A stretch of 64,000 bases of DNA from Biomphalaria glabrata (Eukaryota; Mollusca; Gastropoda; Planorbidae), in contig NC_074717.1 in NCBI RefSeq assembly GCF_947242115.1, positions 41,188,701 to 41,252,700 on the forward strand, in the 5' to 3' direction. Numbering within the stretch: the stretch's first letter is position 1; the number at the start of each line of letters is the position of its first letter. Positions 22,409-33,700 of the stretch are shown in pieces. The translations under genes were made by a program, and so were the position numbers. The notes beneath the pieces were generated by a model. The model was given only the letters and a program-made list of their open reading frames with translations, was not told the origin of the DNA and did no database searches.

Positions 22409-25400
22409 AAAAATACCTGGCGCCTTGGTCACTTTTCATACTTGTAGCAGTCGGGGGTGTGACTTGTGTCTTTGCTTGTGATGTCGTTGTCTGGGGTGTG
22501 ACTTGTGTCTTTGCTTGTGATGTCGTTGTCTGGGGTGTGACTTGTGTCTTTGCTTGTGATGTCGTTGTCTGGGGTGTGACTTGTGTCTTTGCTTGTGATG
22601 CCGTTGTCTGGGGTGTGACTTGTGTCTTTGCTTGTGATGCCGTTGTCTGGGGTGTGACTTGTGTCTTTGCTTGTGATGCCGTTGTCTGGGGTGTGACTTG
22701 TGTCTTTGCTTGTGATGCCGTTGTCTGGGGTGTGACTTGTGTCTTTGCTTGTGATGTCGTTGTCTGGGGTGTGACTTGTGTCTTTGCTTGTGATGTCGTT
22801 GTCTGGGGTGTGACTTGTGTCTTTGCTTGTGATGTCGTTGTCTGGGGTGTGACTTGTGTCTTTGCTTGTGATGCCGTTGTCTGGGGTGTGACTTGTGTCT
22901 TTGCTTGTGATGTCGTTGTCTGGGGTGTGACTTGTGTCTTTGCTTGTGATGTCGTTGTCTGGGGTGTGACTTGTGTCTTTGCTTGTGATGCCGTTGTCTG
23001 GGGTGTGACTTGTGTCTTTGCTTGTGATGCCGTTGTCTGGGGTGTGACTTGTGTCTTTGCTTGTGATGCCGTTGTCTGGGGTGTGACTTGTGTCTTTGCT
23101 TGTGATGTCGTTGTCTGGGGTGTGACTTGTGTCTTTGCTTGTGATGTCGTTGTCTGGGGTGTGACTTGTGTCTTTGCTTGTGATGTCGTTGTCTGGGGTG
23201 TGACTTGTGTCTTTGCTTGTGATGCCGTTGTCTGGGGTGTGACTTGTGTCTTTGCTTGTGATGCCGTTGTCTGGGGTGTGACTTGTGTCTTTGCTTGTGA
23301 TGCCGTTGTCTGGGGTGTGACTTGTGTCTTTGCTTGTGATGTCGTTGTCTGGGGTGTGACTTGTGTCTTTGCTTGTGATGTCGTTGTCTGGGGTGTGACT
23401 TGTGTCTTTGCTTGTGATGTCGTTGTCTGGGGTGTGACTTGTGTCTTTGCTTGTGATGCCGTTGTCTGGGGTGTGACTTGTGTCTTTGCTTGTGATGCCG
23501 TTGTCTGGGGTGTGACTTGTGTCTTTGCTTGTGATGCCGTTGTCTGGGGTGTGACTTGTGTCTTTGCTTGTGATGTCGTTGTCTGGGGTGTGACTTGTGT
23601 CTTTGCTTGTGATGTCGTTGTCTGGGGTGTGACTTGTGTCTTTGCTTGTGATGTCGTTGTCTGGGGTGTGACTTGTGTCTTTGCTTGTGATGTCGTTGTC
23701 TGGGGTGTGACTTGTGTCTTTGCTTGTGATGCCGTTGTCTGGGGTGTGACTTGTGTCTTTGCTTGTGATGTCGTTGTCTGGGGTGTGACTTGTGTCTTTG
23801 CTTGTGATGTCGTTGTCTGGGGTGTGACTTGTGTCTTTGCTTGTGATGTCGTTGTCTGGGGTGTGACTTGTGTCTTTGCTTGTGATGTCGTTGTCTGGGG
23901 TGTGACTTGTGTCTTTGCTTGTGATGTCGTTGTCTGGGGTGTGACTTGTGTCTTTGCTTGTGATGTCGTTGTCTGGGGTGTGACTTGTGTCTTTGCTTGT
24001 GATGCCGTTGTCTGGGGTGTGACTTGTGTCTTTGCTTGTGATGTCGTTGTCTGGGGTGTGACTTGTGTCTTTGCTTGTGATGTCGTTGTCTGGGGTGTGA
24101 CTTGTGTCTTTGCTTGTGATGTCGTTGTCTGGGGTGTGACTTGTGTCTTTGCTTGTGATGCCGTTGTCTGGGGTGTGACTTGTGTCTTTGCTTGTGATGT
24201 CGTTGTCTGGGGTGTGACTTGTGTCTTTGCTTGTGATGTCGTTGTCTGGGGTGTGACTTGTGTCTTTGCTTGTGATGTCGTTGTCTGGGGTGTGACTTGT
24301 GTCTTTGCTTGTGATGTCGTTGTCTGGGGTGTGACTTGTGTCTTTGCTTGTGATGTCGTTGTCTGGGGTGTGACTTGTGTCTTTGCTTGTGATGTCGTTG
24401 TCTGGGGTGTGACTTGTGTCTTTGCTTGTGATGTCGTTGTCTGGGGTGTGACTTGTGTCTTTGCTTGTGATGCCGTTGTCTGGGGTGTGACTTGTGTCTT
24501 TGCTTGTGATGCCGTTGTCTGGGGTGTGACTTGTGTCTTTGCTTGTGATGCCGTTGTCTGGGGTGTGACTTGTGTCTTTGCTTGTGATGTCGTTGTCTGG
24601 GGTGTGACTTGTGTCTTTGCTTGTGATGCCGTTGTCTGGGGTGTGACTTGTGTCTTTGCTTGTGATGCCGTTGTCTGGGGTGTGACTTGTGTCTTTGCTT
24701 GTGATGTCGTTGTCTGGGGTGTGACTTGTGTCTTTGCTTGTGATGCCGTTGTCTGGGGTGTGACTTGTGTCTTTGCTTGTGATGTCGTTGTCTGGGGTGT
24801 GACTTGTGTCTTTGCTTGTGATGCCGTTGTCTGGGGTGTGACTTGTGTCTTTGCTTGTGATGTCGTTGTCTGGGGTGTGACTTGTGTCTTTGCTTGTGAT
24901 GTCGTTGTCTGGGGTGTGACTTGTGTCTTTGCTTGTGATGCCGTTGTCTGGGGTGTGACTTGTGTCTTTGCTTGTGATGCCGTTGTCTGGGGTGTGACTT
25001 GTGTCTTTGCTTGTGATGTCGTTGTCTGGGGTGTGACTTGTGTCTTTGCTTGTGATGTCGTTGTCTGGGGTGTGACTTGTGTCTTTGCTTGTGATGTCGT
25101 TGTCTGGGGTGTGACTTGTGTCTTTGCTTGTGATGTCGTTGTCTGGGGTGTGACTTGTGTCTTTGCTTGTGATGTCGTTGTCTGGGGTGTGACTTGTGTC
25201 TTTGCTTGTGATGTCGTTGTCTGGGGTGTGACTTGTGTCTTTGCTTGTGATGTCGTTGTCTGGGGTGTGACTTGTGTCTTTGCTTGTGATGTCGTTGTCT
25301 GGGGTGTGACTTGTGTCTTTGCTTGTGATGTCGTTGTCTGGGGTGTGACTTGTGTCTTTGCTTGTGATGCCGTTGTCTGGGGTGTGACTTGTGTCTTTGC

Positions 25401-27234
25401 TTGTGATGCCGTTGTCTGGGGTGTGACTTGTGTCTTTGCTTGTGATGTCGTTGTCTGGGGTGTGACTTGTGTCTTTGCTTGTGATGTCGTTGTCTGGGGT
25501 GTGACTTGTGTCTTTGCTTGTGATGTCGTTGTCTGGGGTGTGACTTGTGTCTTTGCTTGTGATGTCGTTGTCTGGGGTGTGACTTGTGTCTTTGCTTGTG
25601 ATGTCGTTGTCTGGGGTGTGACTTGTGTCTTTGCTTGTGATGTCGTTGTCTGGGGTGTGACTTGTGTCTTTGCTTGTGATGTCGTTGTCTGGGGTGTGAC
25701 TTGTGTCTTTGCTTGTGATGCCGTTGTCTGGGGTGTGACTTGTGTCTTTGCTTGTGATGCCGTTGTCTGGGGTGTGACTTGTGTCTTTGCTTGTGATGCC
25801 GTTGTCTGGGGTGTGACTTGTGTCTTTGCTTGTGATGCCGTTGTCTGGGGTGTGACTTGTGTCTTTGCTTGTGATGCCGTTGTCTGGGGTGTGACTTGTG
25901 TCTTTGCTTGTGATGTCGTTGTCTGGGGTGTGACTTGTGTCTTTGCTTGTGATGTCGTTGTCTGGGGTGTGACTTGTGTCTTTGCTTGTGATGTCGTTGT
26001 CTGGGGTGTGACTTGTGTCTTTGCTTGTGATGTCGTTGTCTGGGGTGTGACTTGTGTCTTTGCTTGTGATGTCGTTGTCTGGGGTGTGACTTGTGTCTTT
26101 GCTTGTGATGTCGTTGTCTGGGGTGTGACTTGTGTCTTTGCTTGTGATGTCGTTGTCTGGGGTGTGACTTGTGTCTTTGCTTGTGATGTCGTTGTCTGGG
26201 GTGTGACTTGTGTCTTTGCTTGTGATGTCGTTGTCTGGGGTGTGACTTGTGTCTTTGCTTGTGATGTCATTGTCTGGGGTGTGACTTGTGTCTTTGCTTG
26301 TGATGTCATTGTCTGGGGTGTGACTTGTGTCTTTGCTTGTGATGTCGTTGTCTGGGGTGTGACTTGTGTCTTTGCTTGTGATGTCGTTGTCTGGGGTGTG
26401 ACTTGTGTCTTTGCTTGTGATGTCGTTGTCTGGGGTGTGACTTGTGTCTTTGCTTGTGATGTCGTTGTCTGGGGTGTGACTTGTGTCTTTGCTTGTGATG
26501 TCATTGTCTGGGGTGTGACTTGTGTCTTTGCTTGTGATGTCATTGTCTGGGGTGTGACTTGTGTCTTTGCTTGTGATATCGTTGTCTGGGGTGTGACTTG
26601 TGTCTTTGCTTGTGATGTCATTGTCTGGGGTGTGACTTGTGTCTTTGCTTGTGATGTCATTGTCTGGGGTGTGACTTGTGTCTTTGCTTGTGATGTCGTT
26701 GTCTGGGGTGTGACTTGTGTCTTTGCTTGTGATGTCGTTGTCTGGGGTGTGACTTGTGTCTTTGCTTGTGATGTCGTTGTCTGGGGTGTGACTTGTGTCT
26801 TTGCTTGTGATGTCGTTGTCTGGGGTGTGACTTGTGTCTTTGCTTGTGATGTCGTTGTCTGGGGTGTGACTTGTGTCTTTGCTTGTGATGTCGTTGTCTG
26901 GGGTGTGACTTGTGTCTTTGCTTGTGATGTCATTGTCTGGGGTGTGACTTGTGTCTTTGCTTGTGATGTCATTGTCTGGGGTGTGACTTGTGTCTTTGCT
27001 TGTGATATCGTTGTCTGGGGTGTGACTTGTGTCTTTGCTTGTGATGTCATTGTCTGGGGTGTGACTTGTGTCTTTGCTTGTGATGTCATTGTCTGGGGTG
27101 TGACTTGTGTCTTTGCTTGTGATGTCGTTGTCTGGGGTGTGACTTGTGTCTTTGCTTGTGATGTCATTGTCTGGGGTGTGACTTGTGTCTTTGCTTGTGA
27201 TGACATTTCTATTTTCTGCTTATTATTTACGATA
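22407..27234 (-). CDS. Candidate last exon of ZNFX1-like copy 2: 122 copies of a 13-residue Thr/Gln-rich repeat
   Basis: On the minus strand an acceptor (nine T then AAG) at 27235-27246 opens a frame in phase 2, the phase in which the upstream exon 29100-28798 ends. It reads (S)IVNNKQKIEMS, then 122 in-frame units of SQAKTQVTPQTTT type, then SMKSDQGARYF and a stop at 22407. Unit differences are confined to the two residues joining units (Thr to Ala, Met or Ile). Composition suggests an extended, disordered, possibly O-glycosylated or phosphorylated tail; no family is recognised. An ATG at 27254 could start a free-standing 1615-residue frame, but no promoter or signal peptide is evident. Because 39 is divisible by three, openness alone proves little. 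The support is compatible phase, strand and position after ZNFX1 copy 2. An AAG acceptor is weaker than CAG. Translation is unproven. Confidence 0.45.
22450..27205. repeat. 39-bp minisatellite, 122 near-identical copies
   Basis: The plus-strand unit starts TGACTTGTGTCTTTGCTTGT and ends CTGGGGTG. About 4.76 kb is made of it, with no length variants. Almost all variation is at three sites: GTC/GCC (Val/Ala in the plus frame), GTT/ATT and GTC/ATC. GCC variants lie between about 22.6 and 25.9 kb; A-containing variants are confined to 26.26-27.18 kb. Blocks repeat as higher-order units. This is not a CRISPR array, since the units abut without spacers. Confidence 0.98.
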
Positions 27235-28529
27235 CTTAAAAAAAAATATTGCAAATTAAAACTATTAATAACAAGTCACGTGATATTTTGAATCAGTAAT
27301 ACGTAATATAATATTAATAATATATTTCAGAACAGTTTCGGAGACATCTTGAAATAATCCCACTGCGAGTTCAGGGGGAAGTGAGGAGTAACAAGAACAA
27401 TGTGACACCACCTTCACCTATCTCTTAGTCTGTTGGACAGTTGGGGCACCACACCAGATTTGTCGACCGTCCATTCTCCATTCCACGTGACAACTATTCT
27501 TTTGTTTTCTTAATTATTGTTTCCTTTTCTATCTATGACATATCCCTTATTTAGCGATGCATATTTCTTATCTTATCTTATACAATACAGACGTTACTTC
27601 AAAAAAGAAGATGATTACGTCCTACGCCTCATGTATTCAGTCATGCATATTAACCAATGACCTAAATTCTGCCAAGTCACTGGTTTTCCTGGCTAGCTCA
27701 GGCAACCCATTCCATGCTCTAATAGCACTAGGGAAGATGTCTTATACATACATATATAAGCAGGTCGCATTCAAATTCATTAATTGGAGATGCACAACTT
27801 TTACTTAGTAAGTTTTTTTTCGTTAGGGTTTCTGGTGTACAGAATATAGAAAGTGTTGATAAGTGATGTATACTACAGGATACTCGATAATTCTTGTGCA
27901 CTTTATATCACTGTCACATCAGATCGTTATGCACTTTCGCTTCTAGCACAAAGTAATTTTTTTTAGTAGTTAGCAAATGTGATTAGTCAATAGTATGGTC
28001 TCCATGACATTGTTTATTTTATGCATGTGCCTTATATTATAATTATATTCTCGCCCACCCCCACATGTCTCCATATCTCCTTCCATTCTTTACAGAAGTA
28101 GATTATTACATATTAATACATATAGTTGTGAGACATTGCACCTTATGAAAGCTGTTAACGGGCTTACGCTGAAACTCCGTTAGTTGCTAGCGTTAACCCT
28201 CAACTTGGCCCGTATTTTCAAGTGCTGAAGGCCCTGGGGGCAACGGAGGAGCGGAGACCCATTTAATATCATCCAATTAAAAGAAACAATTATTTCAAAA
28301 AAATGTATTGCCAACAAAAAAAAAATTATTTTTTTTTCAACAAATAATGTAGGAAGTTAAAATCACATACAATTTGTTAAAAACTAAATTATCGAGTAAA
28401 CGAATGGAACTTAGCGAGTTTTTTTTCGACGAAAAGTTGTTTATGGCTTTGCTAAAATCTCTTTTGTGGGTCGTGACATCCCCGGAGCACTAGCCCCTTC
28501 TACCCCCACCCCCCTAAATTTCGTCTTAC
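27235..28529. other. Putative intron of copy 2, with LINE tail and no exon seen
   Basis: Apart from the reverse LINE fragment at 27566-27740, this is AT-rich sequence with poly-A/T runs near 28310-28340. A GGCCCTGGGGGCAACGG stretch at about 28229 looks like the edge of a GGCC-type repeat. Confidence 0.4.
27566..27740 (-). repeat. CR1-like LINE 3' end with TATCTTAT tail
   Basis: In reverse: TCTTATCTTATACAATACAG, ACGTTACTTCAAAAAAGAAG, CACTGGTTTTCCTGGCTAGC and CATTCCATGCTCTAATAGC. This matches the 3' end of the 12715 LINE, including its GATAA-type tail. Confidence 0.8.
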
Positions 28530-28612
28530 AGACCTGTGACGTGGCAACGAGCTGTTGGTCTGCACTGCCCACAAGTTGCGATGTTGTAGGTTAGTGCTCA
28601 GGCCTTGGTCAC
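28530..28612. repeat. Repeat shared with 38050-38245
   Basis: GACCTGTGACGTGGCAACGA, then GTTGGTCTGCACTGCCCACA, and the reverse complement of 38050-38245 share most bases over about 70 bp. The two copies lie downstream and upstream of copy 2's main exon. Confidence 0.55.
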
Positions 28613-28885
28613 GAACTATCACGTGACTATTTGGCACCATAACATTACTCGTACCTTGGTTTTGATTGGCCTGTTGGGTTTTTCCCATGGGTTCCGTGTT
28701 GCTCTGTTTTCATTTTAACCCCTTCCATACTAAATCTTTTATAACGATTGGCCTCGGACTATCACGTGACTATTTTGCACCATAGCATTACTCGTACCTT
28801 GGTTTTGAATGGCCTGTAGGGCTTTTCTTATGGGTTCCGTGCTGCTCTGTTTTCATTTTAACCCCTTGCATACTAGATCTAGTCT
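28600..28885. repeat. Two-copy duplication of the 3' part of a copy 2 tail exon
   Basis: A block of about 135-140 bp holding CACGTGACTATTT, CATTACTCGTACCTTGGTTT and TCTGTTTTCATTTTAACCCC occurs at about 28618-28740 and 28760-28880. Each copy includes the reverse-strand donor AAG|GTACGAG. The distal copy (28650-28660) keeps the donor but has no clear upstream acceptor, so it could be an alternative exon end or an intronic relic. Confidence 0.75.
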
Positions 28886-29100
28886 GACTTGAGCTGTTAC
28901 TATTGATGTCCGTTTCAGTTCCTTGATAAGCCAACTTTGTCTGATGTTTGCTATGTCCTGTAGCGCCCATATTAGTTTCTTGAGTACCTGACCTGTCCTG
29001 ATAGAAGTATTGTCTAGTAAAGTGCTCTGGAAAAGTCTCTATCTCACTTGCGCTTTGTTCCATGATGTCTTTTTTGGTCCATTCCAAGATACTCGTGTTT
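28798..29100 (-). CDS. Candidate tail exon 3 of ZNFX1-like copy 2
   Basis: Bounded by acceptor TTTTTCATCGACAG (just above 29100) and donor AAG|GTACGA (below 28798). The length is 303 bp, phase 2 to phase 2, open throughout. It encodes NTSILEWTKKDIMEQSASEI early, then a polar Ser/Thr/Gln/His-rich stretch with NSNSSSQTRSSMQGVK and HGTHKKSPTGHSKP. No domain is recognised; it is probably disordered. The previous exon (29931-29846) ends in phase 2 and the following repeat exon starts in phase 2, so the reading frame is kept. Confidence 0.6.
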
Positions 29101-29174
29101 CTGTCGATGAAAAACAACAACATGAAAATAAAGAAAGTTATTTGTAGCATGAAGTCGCAAAGTGACCATAGATT

Positions 29175-29600
29175 AACCCAATCTTCTTCTTCTTCTTCTA
29201 GCTAGCTTTTTGCTGCTGAGCTGTCAGCTCTTTTGCAGACTGTGCCAAGGAAGAATAGTGTGCTGTTCTCTTCAGTTGTTCAGCACTGGGTGTTGGTTAT
29301 GTTGGGATGTAGTGGAAGTAGGGTCTGCCTAAGGTGGATTAGGAAGGGGCATTCAAAGAGGATATGGTTTACGGTTTCATAAGGGTGGGCACAGTGTCTA
29401 CAAAGGGGAAGTTGTGTGGAATTTATTTTGTTAATATGACCACTTAACAGAGGTGTGCGTCCTGTTATTATTTGAAAGATTATAGATTGCTCTTAGCGGG
29501 GAAGAAAGTTAATACTGTCCAGTTTGTTAGGCATGGTCATTTCTTTGTACATGGCTCTGCCCATTGGTTAATTCGCTCCTCTTTGTGGTTGTTGACTAAC
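29175..29600 (-). mobile_element. I-clade (nimbus-like) LINE 3' end
   Basis: The minus strand encodes PLCRHCAHPYETVNHILFEC, then PFLIHLRQTLLPLHPNITN, the Cys/His motif near the end of I/Jockey-group ORF2 proteins. It ends with a GAAGAA-rich stretch at 29180-29200, similar to the end of the 10050 copy. It lies between tail exons 2 and 3 of copy 2, hence intronic. Confidence 0.75.
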
Positions 29601-29635
29601 CCATAAAATGAGATGAATGCCTGTGTCATCCCTCC

Positions 29636-29720
29636 CCCAGCTCTAAAGGGTATCTGACATTAGTTGGGCAAAAGTAAAGGTCGTTGCGCTGGACACGTGA
29701 CCAGGTCTTTTGAGAAGGGG
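29636..29720 (+). repeat. SINE body fragment
   Basis: TTAGTTGGGCAAAAGTAAAGG, then TCGTTGCGCTGGACACGTGA, matches the middle of the 6103 SINE, without the tRNA-like head. Confidence 0.55.
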
Positions 29721-29845
29721 GAACTTTTTTTTAAAGTATTAAATTAATTAGAACAGAAAATGTCAAATAATTACATGGTGAACAATATTTATAAAGTAAT
29801 TCACCTATTTGAGGAAACAAATTACCTGATTAATTACTTAATTAC

Positions 29846-29931
29846 CTGAAGTAAGGGTCTAGATGAAGAAACGGAGTATTTCTTCCTGAGCTTGCAATCT
29901 TAATGTGTGGACACATGATGTCTGACAAAGT
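29846..29931 (-). CDS. Candidate tail exon 2 of ZNFX1-like copy 2
   Basis: Acceptor TTACTTTTACTGTCTACAG precedes position 29931 and donor CAG|GTAATT follows 29846. The exon is 86 bp, phase 0 to phase 2. It reads TLSDIMCPHIKIASSGR, then NTPFLHLDPYF and AG of the next codon. The phase-0 start fits the phase-0 end of the main exon at 30758 exactly, and the frame stays open into 29100-28798. Its borders (ACTTTG at the start; CTTCAG|GTAAT at the end) resemble the copy 3 exon 54287-54195, supporting a shared gene structure. No domain is recognised. Confidence 0.65.
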
Positions 29932-30412
29932 CTGTAGACAGTAAAAGTAAGCAACCAATATTCTAGTGCGATGTTTAAGTGAAAAATTAACTAAGGACAA
30001 GATCTAACAACCCTAAAAATACACAGAGTCTCATTGTGTTGAGCAAGATTTGGCAAATTTTAGAATGTCATTTAGGGATTTTTTTGGTCTGTTTTTGTAT
30101 TTACGAGACGTTGTTATGAAGTACACACGTTTTTAATTTGAAGCTTTTCACGATACATTTTCTTTTATAAACATTGTCAAAAAAATAGAATTTTTCAAAG
30201 AGCGTTGTCGTCAAGTAAATATTAAAAACTAGTTTGTGCTTTAAGGAATAGAGCTTAGAAATCCGATTTTCAGTGCTAAAGAGCACAAGGAGTTATTAAA
30301 TGCTTGCTGAAATACTTCCCATCAACACTTCCTATATCATAGTATATTGTTTGCAGCGAATAACACAAATAGCTAGCTATTTATAGTTATCAGTCAAGGA
30401 GAAAAATATAAA

Positions 30413-30690
30413 TTATAAAGCGCTGTTAACAAACAAATGTAGGCTCAAGGCGCTGTGATAACATTACAAACATAAACACGAGAGCTAAAAAGTTAAACTA
30501 ATCTAAAAAAGTATCAAACAGGTAGGTCTTAATGTTCTTCTTGAATGTAAAGCAGCATGTTGTCTGTCTGAGATCAATTGGGTGTGAGTTCCAAGCCTTT
30601 GGTCCGTGCACTGAAAAAGCACGCTGACCGTAGCTTTTGAGGGATAAATTCTCCATTATAGACATCATTAGCATGCAGACACAATATGAA
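30413..30690. repeat. AAAGCGCTG-type dispersed repeat
   Basis: TATAAAGCGCTGTTAACAAAC, CAAGGCGCTGTGATAAC, TTCTTCTTGAATGTAAAGC and TCCGTGCACTGAAAAAGCACG follow a pattern common in dispersed repeats of aquatic invertebrates. A related start occurs at 62147. It lies in the intron just below copy 2's main exon. Confidence 0.5.
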
Positions 30691-30757
30691 AATACCTAAA
30701 TCTATTTTGAAACAGTTCACTATTAACATTTCTTAAAATATAATAACACTAACTTAC

Positions 30758-33700
30758 GTCTTCTGTTTTTGATTTCAAGGCTGTCACTATTTTGAAATAG
30801 TTTTCTTTGAGATGCAGGAATTGGGACCGGCGTCGTCCTAAGACTTTGTCCAACTCCTCAAAAAGTGATACAATTGCTTGATGGGCAAGTTCCTGGACCT
30901 CAGTCTGTACTGGAGCGACGTTTAAATCTTCTTTAACTTTAACCCATTGATGCATGATATCACCAAAGTCCTGCTCGGAGCAATAATTTTCTAGCGCAGA
31001 TAACACGTACAGTTTAAGCCGTCTCAGTATCTCTTGTTCTAGCTCATACTCCATTTGTTTGGTAAACCAGGCTGATTGGTTGATTACTTGAATGAAATCA
31101 GATCTGACCAATAGTTCTTCGCCAAGCTGATCTTCAAAATTCATAAGACACAGGATGTAGATAAATTTAATTTTAAAGCAGACACAGAGAAATTCTGCTT
31201 TGGTATGAAACTCAGGTGTGACATCAAGTTTGTCTTTGAAATATTTGTAATCTTCAAATTTGCTTAAAAAGTTTTTAAACTCTTCAATTTGACGTTTGTT
31301 TTGTAATGTGATAGAGCTTCTTTCGATTAATTCCCTTTTTTCCTTTTCCCTTTGCTGAAATTGTTGCAAGTTTATATTCTCATAACGCAGACAGTTGAGC
31401 AAAGGTTTGGGACAAACTGGACAGTAGATGTATCGACCACCAGAAGAATTTTGAGCAACATAGTCATCAAGTTCATTGAGACGAAATACATGATTGCATA
31501 ATGGAAGCTTCAAAATAAGATCGCCAGATACGATATTGGTTTGCCTATTCCGAGCGGCTTGGGTGGGCCTTTTAATTTGTTGAATCTTTTCACAAATGGA
31601 ACAGACACACTTTTCACCACAAATTCCGCTACAAGGGTGGGTACAGGTTTTACCTTTTCGTCCTTTTTGCCCAGATTGGTAAACTTTAAGCTGCTTGTTG
31701 CATCGCCCTGAGCAAGGTTCTTTCTTCCATGGCTCACAGCACATTTTGAAATCAGATAACTGTTGACAATCACACTCTTTCATGCAAGTGTTTTGACATC
31801 GATAGCACGGCTGACCACAGAAACTTTCTTTATGTCTCGTCTTACACGACCCGTGAATACATTTGTACTGGCAAGGATTTTTACAGGGTAAACATGGAGT
31901 AGAACAGTATCCAGTACACCTATGTCCACAAGGTAGGTATTGATTGCATTTCTCATGACAAGGCTGGTGAACAAGTCCATAAAGACACCCAGAACAAGTG
32001 CCCCTACACGGATGACCACACTTCAGTTTTGATGGACATGGATGGTTGCACTCTATTTTAGTTGATGATTTGTTACAGGGAACTTTCCCACTATGTCCAC
32101 ATGGTTTAAAAGTGTAATGGACAAGATCATAACAATCTTGATGTTTACCACTAGATACACAATCCTTACATCTACCTTTACATCTATGTCCACATTCAAG
32201 TTTTGATGTACACGGCTTGGGGCATTCAACGTTGGTAGATGACTGGCTACATGGAACATGACCTTGATGCCCACAAGGTTTATAAATGTAATCAACATAG
32301 ACTTGACATTCTTTGTGCTGTTTATTCGCTACACAATCTTTACATTTCCCATGGCATTTATGTTCACACTTTAATATTGATGTGCAGTTGTGTGGACAGT
32401 CAACGTTTGTAGATGATTGGAAACAGGGAACTTGACCAGTGTGTCCACAAGGGCTATACGTATAAGGCACCAGGTCTTGGCAATCTTCGTGTTGATTTCT
32501 GGATGTGCAATCACTACATTTTCCAGTGCACACATGCCCACAATTTAACGAGATCTTGCATTTTTTAGGACATTTATGTTTTATTGATGTTAGGTGACAT
32601 TTTAATTTTCCTAAATGTCCACATGGCTCATAAGTATAATCCACAACAACTTGGCATGCTGAGTGCTTTTTATTTGTGACACAAGAACGACACTTCCCCT
32701 GGCAGACATGTCCACAAGACATTTTAGCTGAACATTTTTGGGAGCATTTGGCATCTTCTGGTTCTTGGTGACAAGGTATTTCTTGACTGTGTCCACAGGG
32801 CAGTCTCGCTGGACAAGGAACGTCGCACAAAAGATTCGACTTTGACTTGTAACATTCCACGGCTGCGACATGTTCACAAGACTTGAATACGTATTCTACG
32901 ACCACTTGACATTTCGGATGTTTTCTTTTTGTCACACACTCAATACACTGACCAGCACACTCATGACCACAAGGTAACTGCTCTGAGCATTTATTTGAAC
33001 ATTTAGCATCTTTTGGAGCTACATGACAAGGTATTACTTGTTCATGTCCACAGTTCAGTTTTTTAACACATGGGATGTCACAAGGATTTTTTAACTTTGA
33101 TCTGAAACAAGGAACCTTCCCTTCGTGCCCACAGGGTGTGAAAGTGTAATCCACTCTAGTAGTACAATCTCCATGCACTTTCGATTTTGCACATTGCTTA
33201 CATGGACATTTGCAGAGATGACCGCAAGGTAAGGCCTGGCCACATTCATTATAACAAATTGCTTTGTCCAGTGAAACGTGGCAGGGCAATTTATTTGAAT
33301 GACCACACTTCGGCAGGATCTTGGTGACCAGAGTCTCACACCTGCAAGTTTCATGACACCTGTAACTGCAAAGGTGACCTTCTTCGCACTTTTTCGTGCA
33401 TGGCATGATACATCGATACTTCTCATGTTTTAAGTCAAACCCATGACATTTCTGTTGACATTGATGCCCGCATTTCAAAAGGAACAAACACGGAAGTCCG
33501 CAGCCTCCCCCGACACGTTTTTTGAAATCTTCCGCAGTTATTATGATCTTAACATTCTCAGGATGTTGAATACATTGCACAGGTAGACCAGGACCTATAA
33601 ATGTTTGTTTTTCTGCTATCTCTATAACATTTTTCCAAAGCTTGCTTTTCGAGGCCAGAAATTGAAAGTTTCCAATGACAAAAAGACCCTTTTTGGCCCT

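Noticed and set aside
22450-27205. CRISPR-like array
   Set aside because: Units abut with no unique spacers, and the surroundings are an animal genome.
22459-27291. Plus-strand 1610-residue frame of VTCVFACDVVVWG repeats
   Set aside because: It is the antisense reading of the 39-bp array, open only because 39 is divisible by three. It has no linked exons on the plus strand.
30749-30757. Stop of the main frame of copy 2 as the real gene end
   Set aside because: The last codons read through GTAAGT, a strong donor in phase 0, as in copy 3, and a compatible exon follows at 29931.
31510-33426. Several minus-strand frames of 80-110 residues
   Set aside because: Alternative frames inside the Cys/His repeats of copy 2.
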